Part shown: one piece after another, positions 35,768-46,324 of the stretch
How the letters are laid out: every line of letters begins with the position of its first letter
Numbering within the stretch: the stretch's first letter is position 1
The notes under the pieces: model-generated
What the model was told of the DNA's origin: nothing
Databases searched by the model: none
The model's input: the letters and a program-made list of their open reading frames with translations, nothing else
Program-made: the position numbers and the translations under genes
Source: Clonostachys chloroleuca
Lineage: Eukaryota > Ascomycota > Sordariomycetes > Hypocreales > Bionectriaceae
Direction: 5' to 3'
DNA length: 64,000 nucleotides
NCBI GenBank assembly: GCA_037952775.1
Contig: JBANAY010000003.1
Span: forward strand, 30,008,001 to 30,072,000

Positions 35768-37808
35768 ATGGCGGATACCAAGAGCGCAGCTCGGGTCGAT
35801 GTTACAGATGCCTCGCCGTCATCTGATGGCGGTTTGGACCACGCACCCACCAACTCCACGGAGAACCAGTCTCACAAGAGGTCGACGTGGAGGCGATTGG
35901 TCGGATACTTCTGGGACTCTGTCGACGGAGATCCAAGGGACAGGCGATACATTCAGAAACTCGATACCTTTCTCTTGTAAGTCATTGCAGTGAGGGAGAT
36001 CGAGGGTGATACTGATCTTGACCACCTTAGCTCATCCATCTGCTTGGGCTACTTCGTCAAGTATCTCGACCAAACCAACATCAGTAGGTAGAACTTCCTG
36101 CCCCCAGGGGGTCTCTTAAGATTTCCTTGCTAATCCAGTCCAGGTAATGCCTTTGTCAGTGGTATGAAGGAAGACGTATGTCAGCAAGAGCCTACACTTA
36201 GACGACCACCACTAATTCTCACCAGCTTGGCCTTTATGGAAATGAACGAAACTGGTTGAACAGCTACTTCAACATCGGTTATTTGATTGGAACCGTGCCG
36301 ACGCAGATGGTACAACTCCGATACGTCCGACCATCTATCTGGATCCCTCTGTGCGAGGTCCTTTGGTCGATCATGGTCATCGCCATGGCGGGTGCGAAAA
36401 ATGTTGAAACTGTAAGCTTGGATGCGTCCACTCCATGTTGACAGAGAATCAAGAGTTTGCTGACCGCCGCCGCAAGCTTTACGTCCTCCGCTTCTTCTGC
36501 GGCCTGTTTGAAGCTTGTGCCTTTCCTGGATACGCGGCATTGCTCGGCGGCTGGTACGGCCCTCAGGAACTCACCAAGAGAGTGGCAATCTTTGAACAAA
36601 CTAGTGCCATCGCGTCCATGTTTAGTGGTTACCTGCAAGCTGCGCTCTACCAAGGCTTGAATGGACACAATGGCCTAGCTGGCTGGAGGTGGCTCTTCAT
36701 CTTTGATGGGTAAGCCCTTCGCCACGACTCGGTCGGTCTTACGGCTCACGAGCTGATCCTGGGTGACAATAGAATCATATCGATCCCCATAGCAATCTGG
36801 GGCTTTTTCGCGATCCCCGATCTTCCGCACACTACACGTGCGTTCTACTGGAAGGGTGATGTACGTACTCGATGTTTGCTCCTCTCTCGTCAGAGGATAC
36901 TGACGATTCTCACAGGACAAAGAATACGGAATCAAACGCGCAGAAAACCATGGGCTGGTTGCTCCTAGGAAGCTGACACTAAGAGCCATATCGGGGGTGT
37001 TCCTGAACTGGAGGTTGTGGGTGTTTATTCTGCCGTATTTGTAAGTGGACAGGTCTTCGCCCGTGGAGATCGATACTTAACATCGACTACAGGATGGTCG
37101 CCCAATCGGGCAGCGGAACTGGGTACTTTAATCTATATCTCAAGGATGCTGGGTACAGCGTCGTGCAAACAAACGTCCTGCCAACTGCCGGCAGTGCCAT
37201 CAGCGTCGTCGCGGCATTTTTCGCTGGCAGTATCGTTGACGCAACTGGAGCAAGGTTCACAGTCTCCGTCATCATACAGCTTGCAGTCCTGGTGTCCAAC
37301 ATCTTACTGGCCGTTTGGTCAATTCCAGAGGGAGCAAAGATGTTTGCCTACTTTTTGTCCTATGTCGGGGCAGCCGCACAACCAATTATCATCGTAAGTG
37401 TTGGCTGCTTCAAGTTGCGATGAGAAATTGGCTTGGTTAACAACCACTTGTTTAGTCGTGGGGCCAACATTCGACTGCTGGTGATCCCATTCTCCGGCAG
37501 CTTCTTGTTGCCACTGGCAACATTTTTACCTACAGTTTTTCAACATGGATGCCATGTAAGTGAATAATACCCTTCAGCCGAAATCTAATTAACGTTCCAC
37601 TCCAGTGGTTCTCTTCCCGACAAATGATGCCCCTCACTACAAGTACGGATACCAGATTTTGATCCTCTGGGGCGGCCTTGCAATCACAGGAGCATACTTG
37701 ATGAGAGCCCTTAGCAAGCAATTCAGGTGCGTCGCTGTTCAAGTATCGTGTTGTTGCAATCGCAAAATTAACTAATATAGCCGGAAAATAAGGGATATCG
37801 AGGGCTGA
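35768..37808 (+). CDS. MFS permease, allantoate/anion-cation symporter family
   Basis: Twelve-helix major facilitator of the Dal5-like anion:cation symporter family, which includes yeast allantoate, vitamin and sulfonate (Soa1) carriers. Start MADTKSAARV, then a soluble N-terminus and the family signature WRRLVGYFWDSVDGDPRDRRYIQKLD. Helix 1-2 has FVKYLDQTNIS and the next segment YGNERNWLNSYFNIGYLIG, both characteristic. Later pieces are FCGLFEACAFPGYAALLGGWY, GWRWLFIFDG, AIPDLPHTTRAFY, FNLYLKDAGYSVVQTNVLP and YKYGYQILILWGG. At least eight short introns interrupt it. It ends RKIRDIEG at 37808. The 464-bp divergent spacing with the TauD-type gene suggests coordinated expression and a role in sulfonate uptake. 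Confidence 0.88.
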
Positions 37809-37959
37809 ACATAGTAATATCAGGCTGTGTCAGTGATCCCACAGAGCTAGGACTAGCTGGAGGTCTCCTAAGATGGGCTAAATATCGAGTACTCCTGGAA
37901 CGCATGGCGGTATGATTGGGATAGATTGTAGACATATACCTACCTCATGTAAATCCTAC

Positions 37960-38490
37960 CTAGATAGGAAAGAGGAATGGCGTTTGGGTTATCTTATGGC
38001 AGTAGATTATTAAATAGTTGTCGAGATTACCCTTCTTCTTCGCCTCCGCAGCTAAATCCAGACTGGATCTTCTTGTGTTGTCCTCGGTCAGCGGGTCCAG
38101 GCCTTTCTTCCGTAGCCAGTCAAACACTTCCTTGTCACCCTCACTCGGCAGCCCGCTCGCCACTACACGAAGTGCAGTTTCGCCTGTCTTCCCGTTCGTC
38201 ACCCGGAGATCGACTTGATCGCCAAGAAACGCATCCCAGAAGCGTAGGACAAAGCAGTCTTGCTATCGACCAGGCAACTCTGACAAGCACGAGTTTCCCA
38301 TGGTGGTCGGGGCTGGTGTATCTCTCTGTCGCTAGGCGCTAGTAGAATCAAGTTCGCGGTTCAGCACAAAGGCGGACCATGCTGGCATCCCCGTCTCATC
38401 AATTGTGTTGGGGTCACACTCGTCGCACTCGATCAACCGGGTTCGCAACGCGACGCACTATGACGTGTGATTGGGCTCGGTGTTATCGAG
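37960..38490 (-). pseudogene. Ankyrin-repeat protein fragment
   Basis: The minus strand encodes GETALRVVASGLPSEGDKEV and FDWLRKKGLDPLTEDNTRRSS, an ankyrin-type helix pair. Upstream pieces (LIECDECDPNTIDETGMPAW) are in other frames and separated by stops. No start or full repeat stack remains, so this is a decayed remnant. Confidence 0.55.
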
Positions 38491-38827
38491 AATGCATTGC
38501 ACGGCATTAGGCCTGGCCTATTCGGCGAAGAAGCAAAGAAACTTATGTATATAAATTGCATACTGAAGAGGCAAAGCGGCTAACAGAAAACACAAATAAA
38601 TTCCGACTTGCTATAATACTGTGATCATTCTACCTTCGGTATCCCATTCCATGTCTTAAGACCTTATATCCCTTGGTGTCGAAGACTCCTTACTATCTCG
38701 TCCATGTATGTAGACACGAGATATTAGTCTTGTGAGTGACGAGATGTAGCTAAATCTGTGCTGATTGACGACACGCTTCTGCCGACTAATCCTCGCTTTG
38801 TCGACTTGGACTTGAAGGCCTTGAGTT

Positions 38828-39600
38828 CTACTTCTGTCGCTTGGATAGTCTGCGCAGCATTGACCGCTTTGAAACCTTCCACCCTTTTGGATCTGAGACG
38901 ATTTTACCATTTGGCCCTTTGTATGAAGGCACATGATATTGGGTTGCAGACTTGATTTGAGTTACTGCCGGGTGGGTGCTACTAATCAGCTTCGGGCTGG
39001 AGATCTTTGATTTATCGATCTTTGGCTTATTGCTTTGCGGAGGCTTCTTCTGTAGCTTTGCAGGCTTCGGTTTTTCCGCCTTAGGCTTGGGAGGCTGCTT
39101 CTGTAGTTTTGCTCGCCTTTGGAGCCGTGATCGCTTTGAGACTTTCCACCCCTTTGGATCTGATACTTTTTTGCCGTCTGGTCCTTTGTATGAAGGTACG
39201 TGGTATTGTGTTGCGGACTTGAAACTCGTTACTCCTGGATTTGAGCTGCTGATCAGCTTCGGGCTGGAAATCTTCGATTTGTCGATTTTTGGCTTGTTGT
39301 TCTGCGGAGGCTTCTTCTGCAGCTTTGCTGGCTTCGACTGGGCAGTCTTCGGTTTTTCAGCTTTCGGCTTGGGGGCTGCTTCTGTAGCTTTGCTCGTGCC
39401 TCTAGAGTGAGCGATGCTTCCCGGGTTTCGATGGAGATCTCCTCTTCGTTGTCGAGGCGCAATGCGAGATTGACGATCTCGTTGTTGCCAGGCTCGGATC
39501 TGGACACGATACCATGTGAACTCTGCAAACCAGCAACTGTACTAGTAGCAACTAGCAAGAGGGGAATAGTGAAAACAGAAACTTGATTGGAAGCCACCAT
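38828..39600 (-). CDS. Secreted Lys/Pro-rich tandem-repeat protein with kexin-type sites
   Basis: Start at 39600 gives a signal peptide (MVASNQVSVFTIPLLLVATSTVAG). A 50-residue acidic segment (NNEIVNLALRLDNEEEISIE) follows. Then come two repeats of about 85 residues rich in Lys, Pro and Ser with no Cys, each ending in the strongly conserved TQYHVPSYKGP, VSDPKGWKVSKRS. KR and RR pairs at the repeat ends fit Kex2 cleavage. The protein ends RRLSKRQK, stop at 38828. As assembled the frame breaks near 39376: the first copy has CAG-C4-CAAG where the second has CAGCCTCCCAAG, so one C appears missing. An alternative is an intron from GTATCG near 39506 to CTACAG near 39386, which also restores frame. 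Differences between the repeats are mostly synonymous, so the frame has been under selection. Function unknown; a secreted cationic peptide precursor or effector is possible. Confidence 0.65.
38845..39390 (-). repeat. Two coding tandem repeats, about 250-270 bp each
   Basis: The unit at about 39390-39125 and the unit at about 39120-38845 align along their length. They share long near-identical blocks such as CAGCTTCGGGCTGGA (plus strand) with substitutions mainly at third codon positions. The second unit lacks a short TAQS-type insertion present in the first. Confidence 0.8.
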
Positions 39601-39659
39601 GATGGATTTCAAGGATGACCTGGAGATAAAGGAGGACGGTAAAGTGGAAAAGTGGCTTT

Positions 39660-39675
39660 GGGGGGGGGGGGGGGG
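39660..39675. repeat. G16 homopolymer
   Basis: Run of sixteen G on the plus strand, 60 bp upstream of the repeat-protein start (C-run on the coding strand). Its length is likely to be uncertain in any assembly. Confidence 0.95.
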
Positions 39676-39852
39676 TTGCAGGAAGGCAAATCGGTGTTTG
39701 TATCGTTAGTGGTAATATCAGGAGAGAAAAAAAGAATACTGGCAGAGAAGCATTAGGTATCACTTGGACTGGCGTCTTAATTTAAAGGCCGGACTTTGAA
39801 CGCTCCTTTGTTATTGCCCAGGCCCTATATTAATTCACATGGCAGTCTTTTT

Positions 39853-39870
39853 TTATCACCGCGGCAGTAA
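39853..39870. promoter_or_regulatory. Near-match to TTAT-N2-CCGCGG-N2-ATAA dyad
   Basis: Reads TTATCACCGCGGCAGTAA, one mismatch from the dyad found twice in the hydrolase/regulator/MFS unit. It lies 253 bp upstream of the secreted repeat-protein start, nearly the same spacing as in the MFS promoter (262 bp). Control by the regulator at 54829 is inference. Confidence 0.5.
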
Positions 39871-41209
39871 TTAAAAATACCACATACTACATGCCGTAAA
39901 GTTCGACATATATCACTAGTATTACTACATCCCACCTGTCACCCCTACATGTGGAACCACTTTTTGGGCTAAATATAATGAATAAGGAACGATTTCATTG
40001 AGCAGGTTTGTGGATGTGAAGGGTTCGTGGAGGAAACCCCTATTATCATAGGTATTTATGGTGCTAGTGGCAGAAAGTATGGATTATCATACTATTTATA
40101 GTATATACATTCCTCATATAGCTCTAGTTTGTTACGTTAAGACCTAAAATGTATCGTTAGTGTTACCTCGATCCACCAATGCCGGCAAACAGGGGAATTA
40201 AGAAATTAGTTCAAGCGGAGTGTATACCCTTGTCAGCTGTTCCGTCCTTGCCTATGGTGATTGGTGATTGGTGAATCACCGAATACTCTAGGATCAAGCA
40301 TCGACGTAGGTGCCGGAGCTAGGCTATATACAGCGATCCGGTATCAGAAGGGGCTCGGTCTTATTTCCTGGAGCAGGAAACATACTCTCTAGCTTCTGCG
40401 TTCGCTGCGCTCAGATAAGGCAGGACTTCAATTTTCATGTTATGCAGGATGAAATTTACATCGAGAAAATAGGCCTATTTCAATAGAGGTACAATAACTC
40501 TGTGCTTAAGGCTGGGTCCTGTTTTTATATCTTTTCCCTTCATTGAGCTTACTATTATGTTTCTCTTTATGTTTCTCAGCAAACATGGCGGTCGCTCGGA
40601 CCATTATGAGGAACAATGTTCAATAACATTCGGGTATGCGCAGCAGCAGTATCTCAAAGATAACCGCCCTGTGGTCACCTTTGGCTCACATGCACTTCAT
40701 TATTACACAGCGGCTCGTAGCTAAATAGCTGGGATTCACTCGAGGGTGACTGTTGTTATGTTCCATGTGTGTACGTCAGCGAAGCATACAATAACACTTA
40801 ATGTACTCATAATATATTATTTCTTGGTCTCTATCCACAATTGTCTCTACACCGATATAAGCGATGAGCAGGTCTGTCTTCTAGATACTTTTTCTCTCAA
40901 GATCTTCACCCCAGACTACCTGGCCTTTCTCTGCACGTTTTAGATTTCCGGTTCTAATAAGTCTGTGTATAGCTCCTAATGGAAGCAGATTCTTGTAGCT
41001 CCCAATCAATCAAACTTACTAATACTCAACCGAATTATTCAACGCAGCAATCGTCAAGCCAGCGCCGGCTCACATACGGGGACTATGCCACCCTCTCTGA
41101 TGTTAGACGAGAATAGAATAACACTCGGGCGATTACTTAATGATTAACTAATGATAGTGTTGCCCAATCTGTCTGAAGCTGTTGGAGCCTTTTTGAAAAT
41201 AGAGAGTTT
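39871..41209. other. Intergenic, 1.3 kb
   Basis: No gene supported on either strand; moderately A/T-rich with only short open frames. Confidence 0.5.
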
Positions 41210-41345
41210 GAAGGCAGCTTCAACTTGTGGGTCGATGCTGTTCTCATCAATCAAGAATTCTTGGAGCAGCGTGCGCTACAGTCAAGAAGAATGGGCGATA
41301 TCTATAGATGTCTGAGCGAGAAGAGTTTCGAAGCAACGCGGCTTT
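41210..41345 (+). pseudogene. HET-domain fragment
   Basis: Encodes LWVDAVLINQEFLEQRALQS followed by RRMGDIYR, the core HET motif (LWVDA.CINQ with downstream Q/R/M-x-x-IY). Nothing conserved flanks it, so it is an isolated relic next to the larger HET gene. Confidence 0.6.
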
Positions 41346-41820
41346 GCGACTCATTTGTAACCTCTCCGCTCTCAGCGAAGCTAGTTGCGGCAGTCAAATT
41401 GAGGCCTGCCTGCACAACGAGCCGAGCCTCTTGGAAAATGGTGTCTGGCTGGCATTTTATGACTAGGCAAATATTTTACATCCAGCCAATTTAATTAGTT
41501 GCTATCAACGCTCCCCCCACAATTTAAAAAATCAGCCTGCAACCCTCCCCCCAATTTGGAAAATCAGCCTGACAGCCTAGCACTATGCCTAAGTACATCA
41601 GATATAAAACCAACGCTTGTACCCAGAGGCCTAAGGCGTGTTTGAACACAGGTGGAATTATTACGATCTCACAATGGGACCGATCCTGTTACCCTTCTCT
41701 CTCTAGCCTTCACAATTTTGTGCATCTGGGGGTGGTGGTACTTGACGGGAAAGGTTCGGTCAGTCGCGATTAATTCATATCGTACGTTGAATGCCCTGTG
41801 AGCTCCGGATTGCCCTTTAA

Positions 41821-44278
41821 TTGACTTGCTATCTCATAGAAGCATACGATCCCAACACCGGCCGACCGGACAGCGCTGTATTATTGCCTGAGGGGTCATC
41901 CCTCTATGCCAACCTTAAAATATCGGGCAGGCAGATTAGGCTTCTAACGATCCTGTCCACCGAGCCAGAAATTTCCTGCCGGCTGGAGGTCGCCGAATTG
42001 AAAGGCGAATTGTCATTCAATGCGCTATCCTACGTCTGGGGGGATCCCAGGGTCACTAAGGCCATCCTCGTTAACGGCCACAGAATCCTGGTAACGATAA
42101 ACCTAGTATCGGCTTTGGAATATGCTCCCTATCATCTGCGTAAATCAAAACACGCAACCAGCAAAAAACTATGGGTCGATGCTATTTGCATCAACCAAGA
42201 GGACATCGCTGAGAAGAGTCGCCAAGTTTCCCTGATGAAACATATCTACTCGCAAAGCGACATTGTTCTTTGCTGGTTAGGATAGCCAAGTGATCTGATG
42301 CACGCTGCGATGGATAGCGTTGAAGTTATAGCTTCTGAGCGATATATCCATGATGCGGATGTCGTATATCACAAACATGAGCATGAACTTCTCGATAGTT
42401 TCGGACAATTGCGGAGTCACTTGAAAAAGCTTCACGCTGTAGATGCCAAAAGTCGTCTGCCATTCGTTGAAGAAAGGTATGCGATGTCCGGCATTGTCGG
42501 GGATGTTGAGTTTCATGCAGTCGCGAACGCTCTCCAGCACACGACAAAGGTGATCTTCGGAGTGCTGCAAGAGTCACATGGCGTAGAGCTCGGACTTTGT
42601 GAATCGATGTTAATGGGTGTCTTTCATGAAGTTAGAAACTGGCACGATCAGTTTCGTAAACGGGCTAACAAACTCGATGCCTGTCTTCAGAAATACTCTC
42701 ATCCCGTTGGCTTTCTCCTGGCCTTGCTGTCCTACAGAGTACGCAAGTTTAGCCAAATATGCCAAGAATACTTCCTCCAGGTGTGTTGCGATGAGACATA
42801 CAGCAATTTACTTTGGCTTAAACAGTATCCGTGGCTCTATGAAGTCAAAGAAATTGTAGGGGAAAGTCCGACAGGCCCCGCTCAGCCACTTTTTGACATA
42901 TCGTACTGGAGCCGCATATGGATACGGCAAGAAATCATTCTCGCTCATCACCCCGTTTTTGTTTGTGGACCTAAGTCAATATCATTGGAGACTTTAGAAT
43001 CCTTTGCAACTTGGGTAAAATGGATAGTAAATCCATCTCATTCTAAAATTTTAAAGAAAGCGGAAGTCTCCAAGTTGGCAAAGGCATATCAGCCTATTTG
43101 GAAACTACTTCATCATATCTTCGAGAGTCGTCGGACCATAGGTTTACCTGCACCTTGTTTTTGGCGCGCAGACGATCCTAAAACTAATATCTGGTGGGCT
43201 TCACCGGATGCTCGCGCAACAGATCCCAAAGATTATTATTACGGTTTTCTCGGCATCACGAATCTCGACCTTGCCCCCGATTACGATCCGAATAAATCTG
43301 TTGGACTTGTTTGCCAGGAGTTCATGATTGAATATATTAGATCGACTCTTGACCAATCTAATCGCCCCTTAGGAGGTCCTCTGGGCCTTCTCATGTTCGC
43401 CGGGGTTGGATATGGCTGGGACGTCGATCCCGACATGCCTTCATGGGGCCCAAATTTTCCAGGACAGGCACAAGCAAAACCATCTTCCAGGGGGGAATCG
43501 GAGGCAATCCCTTCACAAAACCCACGGGGATTTGATTGCATCTTTAAGTCAAGATCGGACGCAATAATCACGGGCTCCAGAATGGATGTCTCAGTGATTA
43601 TTCTTGATCGTATTGAGGCTGTCGGACCTAGGGTCTCTGACTACGGTAGACCTGAATTGCTACATGAAACAGGCTTGCCAATAACTTGGTCTTTTGATTT
43701 CGCGGTACGCCATAAGAGTTATGTAGCAGGGGGCCACCCACTGACCGCATTGCGCTTTCTTCTGGAGCCATCGAGTATATCTCACAGCGATCGAGATAAA
43801 TTTCCCATCAAAGATTGTCTAGAATTTGCTAAATTTCTAGGCAGATTTGGCCGTCAAGACATGGATGGAAGGTCTAGAGTTGTTTTTGCACGTCTGTGCT
43901 ACCTGAAAGATCTATTTGACCAAGTTCCTGTCAGTGTCTAGTCTAGCTGCTTACTATCTCAACTAACTTTCCTAGGACCCCCCCGACCCCGAGGACGAAA
44001 TGAGCTACTGCGCCAACATTTGCACAATGACCAGGCCCTATAATCATGCTATAGCAGAGACAAAGAAGGGTTATGTTGGGAGGTTTCCTCCGAAGATACA
44101 GGAGGGTGACTCGATATGTTTATTAAGTGGGCTTGACCAAGTAGCTGTACTCCGGCAGACGGGTAAGCATTATGAATTTGTAGGCACTTGCTTTATTGCG
44201 GGGATGACATCCGTTGAACAGATTCAACCGATAGTTAAGTTATACAAGCTGGAAACTAAGAAAGTTAGTATAAGGTAG
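41821..44278 (+). pseudogene. HET-domain (heterokaryon incompatibility) protein with one stop codon
   Basis: HET proteins trigger incompatibility and cell death after fusion of unlike hyphae. The domain runs from FNALSYVWGDP through LWVDAICINQEDIAEKSRQV to IYSQSDIVLCWLG. One in-frame TAG at 42283 follows, and the same frame then continues for over 540 codons (PSDLMHAAMDSVEV onward), including YWSRIWIRQEIILA and the late YYYGFLGI segment. A 46-nt intron (43930-43975, GTCAGT..CTAAC..CCTAG) joins in phase 0 to the typical HET C-terminus, GDSICLLSGLDQVAVLR and YEFVGTCFIAGM, with stop at 44278. The stop codon is one C-to-T change from CAG. The start is uncertain: an acceptor TCATAG sits just before EAYDPNTGRPDS at about 41840, so a short first exon may lie upstream. 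It could be a young pseudogene or a readthrough candidate. Confidence 0.8.
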
Positions 44279-45069
44279 TTAAAATAAAAGATAATTACTT
44301 ACTATTAGTTAAGAACTAATAGAAGCCTGAGAGGGGATTTTATAGGTGTTAAGACTATGTAACTATATAGTTTAATAACTTATACTAGACAGAGGTCCAG
44401 GGTAGATTGAGATATAACGAATATATCAGTACTAGGGAGCTAGTTCTAATAAAGGTAGCAGTAATTATCCAAAGGGATATAACAGGTTTGGGTTTTCAAT
44501 CAACCTATTAAGGCTCATTAGCCTTAGGGAAGAAAGGATTATTTTGTGTATTTGTTTCGCTTGCAATAACCGATTATACTGGGATAACAATAACGGTGCA
44601 GATTACAATATCCTCCTGGCGAAGCAGATCTCGCCGTGGATAAATTGGCCTTCTTATGATAGATTGCCAGCCTCCAGACTCGAGCAACGCCAAACATGCC
44701 CAAAATATAGTCAGACCCTGATAGATGATGTGCCTTTGAAGATCAATAAACCTCAAACACCTGTGGTGAAGACACCCATCAGCTTCAAGCAGTAACTCAG
44801 GGCAAAACAATTAGCGACATCGACAAGATATGGGGTTGATGATTGGCCTCCTGTTTCGGAGAACTATTTTCTATACTCGAGTTTGAAATTTCATATAGAG
44901 AATAACTACCACTTATCTGTGGAAAATTGCATCTAGTGGTAGAAGTTGAACTGAAGACTGGGATCATTTTATAAAAAGTATTTACTTTACGTAATGTATT
45001 GAGTAATATCTACAAGGAGTGATTGGAGATGTTGAAACGTCCACCCGGTGTAGCTTTATATGGGCTCTT

Positions 45070-45120
45070 CTTAGCCCGAATTCCATTTTTCATGTCAAAT
45101 GCCATGAGCGATAAAAGGCT
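45070..45120. repeat. Diverged dispersed repeat, copy 1
   Basis: About 40 bp centred on CATGTCAAATGCCATGAG matches the segment at 45738-45785 (TATGTCAAACACTATGAC). Most differences are C/T or G/A transitions, as expected of an old RIP-affected or aged repeat. Confidence 0.4.
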
Positions 45121-45737
45121 AGACAAGTGAAAGAATTCACATAACAGAGACTTGAATGGATCAAATCTTCTGGTATGGTTCTTAGCATATAGAGCATCCC
45201 CGCCAAGCTACTTTATTCGCTTGTGAGCCTCGCATCTGGTCATTTGGAATGTAAGTGCCGTCATCTGCGTTGCTTTGATTGGTACTCTAGGAGTCTACAA
45301 CACCCTGCTCATGTTGAATGCTCGCCACCTGAGCTCTCTGTCTCGGACTATACTTCCTCGGCATTTAGCTTGTATAGCCAGGTTCAGACCCCCTAGCTGA
45401 AACCCCATGACGAGATAAGAGGATTTAGTGTCGATGCATTGAAAAGACTTGGTCACGTTCCTGGGGGTAGGCTTGACAAGTTGAGGAGCTCTTTAGCAAA
45501 TGATCAAGGGATTGGACTGCGCATGCTGAACGTTCGAATAAAAAAAAAATCAGCCTCCTCTGAGAGAGCATGATGGAACAGCTTCCGACCTTCTAGGTGT
45601 TCTAGCAAATATTCCATGCCTGCCATCACCTCCCAGAGTCGTCAGCCCTTTGGGACGAGGTGTTATTTTGGTTGAAGGGCTCTGCTGCTTGAGTGGCGCG
45701 GGGGAAGTGGGACTAGGGTCCTCCCGTGTCTACTTTG

Positions 45738-45785
45738 TCTAAGTCAAATCCACTTTTTATGTCAAACACTATGACTGATGAAGGA
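45738..45785. repeat. Diverged dispersed repeat, copy 2
   Basis: Partner of the segment at 45070-45120, same orientation, roughly three quarters identical by eye over about 40 bp. Confidence 0.4.
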
Positions 45786-45846
45786 TTGTAGGAGGGACAT
45801 GACTCATAGACTACGATTTGTTAGAAATCCAGAAGGAGACTTCTAA

Positions 45847-45876
45847 GTTAATAGGCTGCCGGTTAATAGGCTGCCG
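45847..45876. repeat. Perfect 15-bp tandem duplication
   Basis: GTTAATAGGCTGCCG occurs twice head to tail without a gap. Confidence 0.95.
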
Positions 45877-46184
45877 GCAGGCTAAACTGTTGTGCCACCT
45901 CTCGGTATGTACGCAATTTTCTAGGCGATGCTGGAATTACAGAGATTCCATTCTACTACTTCGAGATATTGCGATGTCAATCGGAGCGCGAGCTCGATGG
46001 GAAACGCGCCTGCCTTGTTTGATTTCGCAGTCATCGCTCGCTCGCTCTGTTGGATACGGGTCAATCTTCTGGAATGCTATGAATGATCTCTGCCCGTTCC
46101 GCCTCTAGCGACGAGTAAGAGTAGAAACATGGAATCTACCGTCCCGATGACAACAGATCCTAATACGAAAGGACAAGAAGACTG

Positions 46185-46193
46185 TATAAAAGG
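46185..46193 (+). promoter_or_regulatory. TATA box of HsbA-like gene
   Basis: TATAAAAGG lies 140 bp upstream of the ATG at 46325, a good match and usual distance for a strongly expressed fungal secretome gene. Confidence 0.6.
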
Positions 46194-46324
46194 ATGGCCG
46201 AGGCTTCTCTATTGTCTGCCCTCACTCGTCATCAGCATCCTAAGCATCTAAGATTATCTAGCCGTCAAGAACCACAAGTCGCCTCCAAGACCATTCACCA
46301 GGAAATAAATTCAAAACATCCAAA

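Larger units (their letters stand above)
44279..46184. other. Intergenic with diverged repeats
   Basis: No gene supported. Contains the diverged repeat pair and the 15-bp tandem duplication listed separately, plus an A9-10 run near 45540. Confidence 0.5.

Noticed and set aside
38976..39410. Plus-strand hydrophobic Phe/Gly/Ser-rich open frame that looks like a membrane protein
   Set aside because: It is the antisense of the Lys/Pro-rich repeat protein; synonymous-site divergence between repeats fits only the minus strand.
38828..39600. Repeat protein as a ustiloxin/dikaritin-type RiPP precursor
   Set aside because: Repeats are about 85 residues, not short cores, and no UstYa (DUF3328) or tyrosinase-like gene is present nearby.
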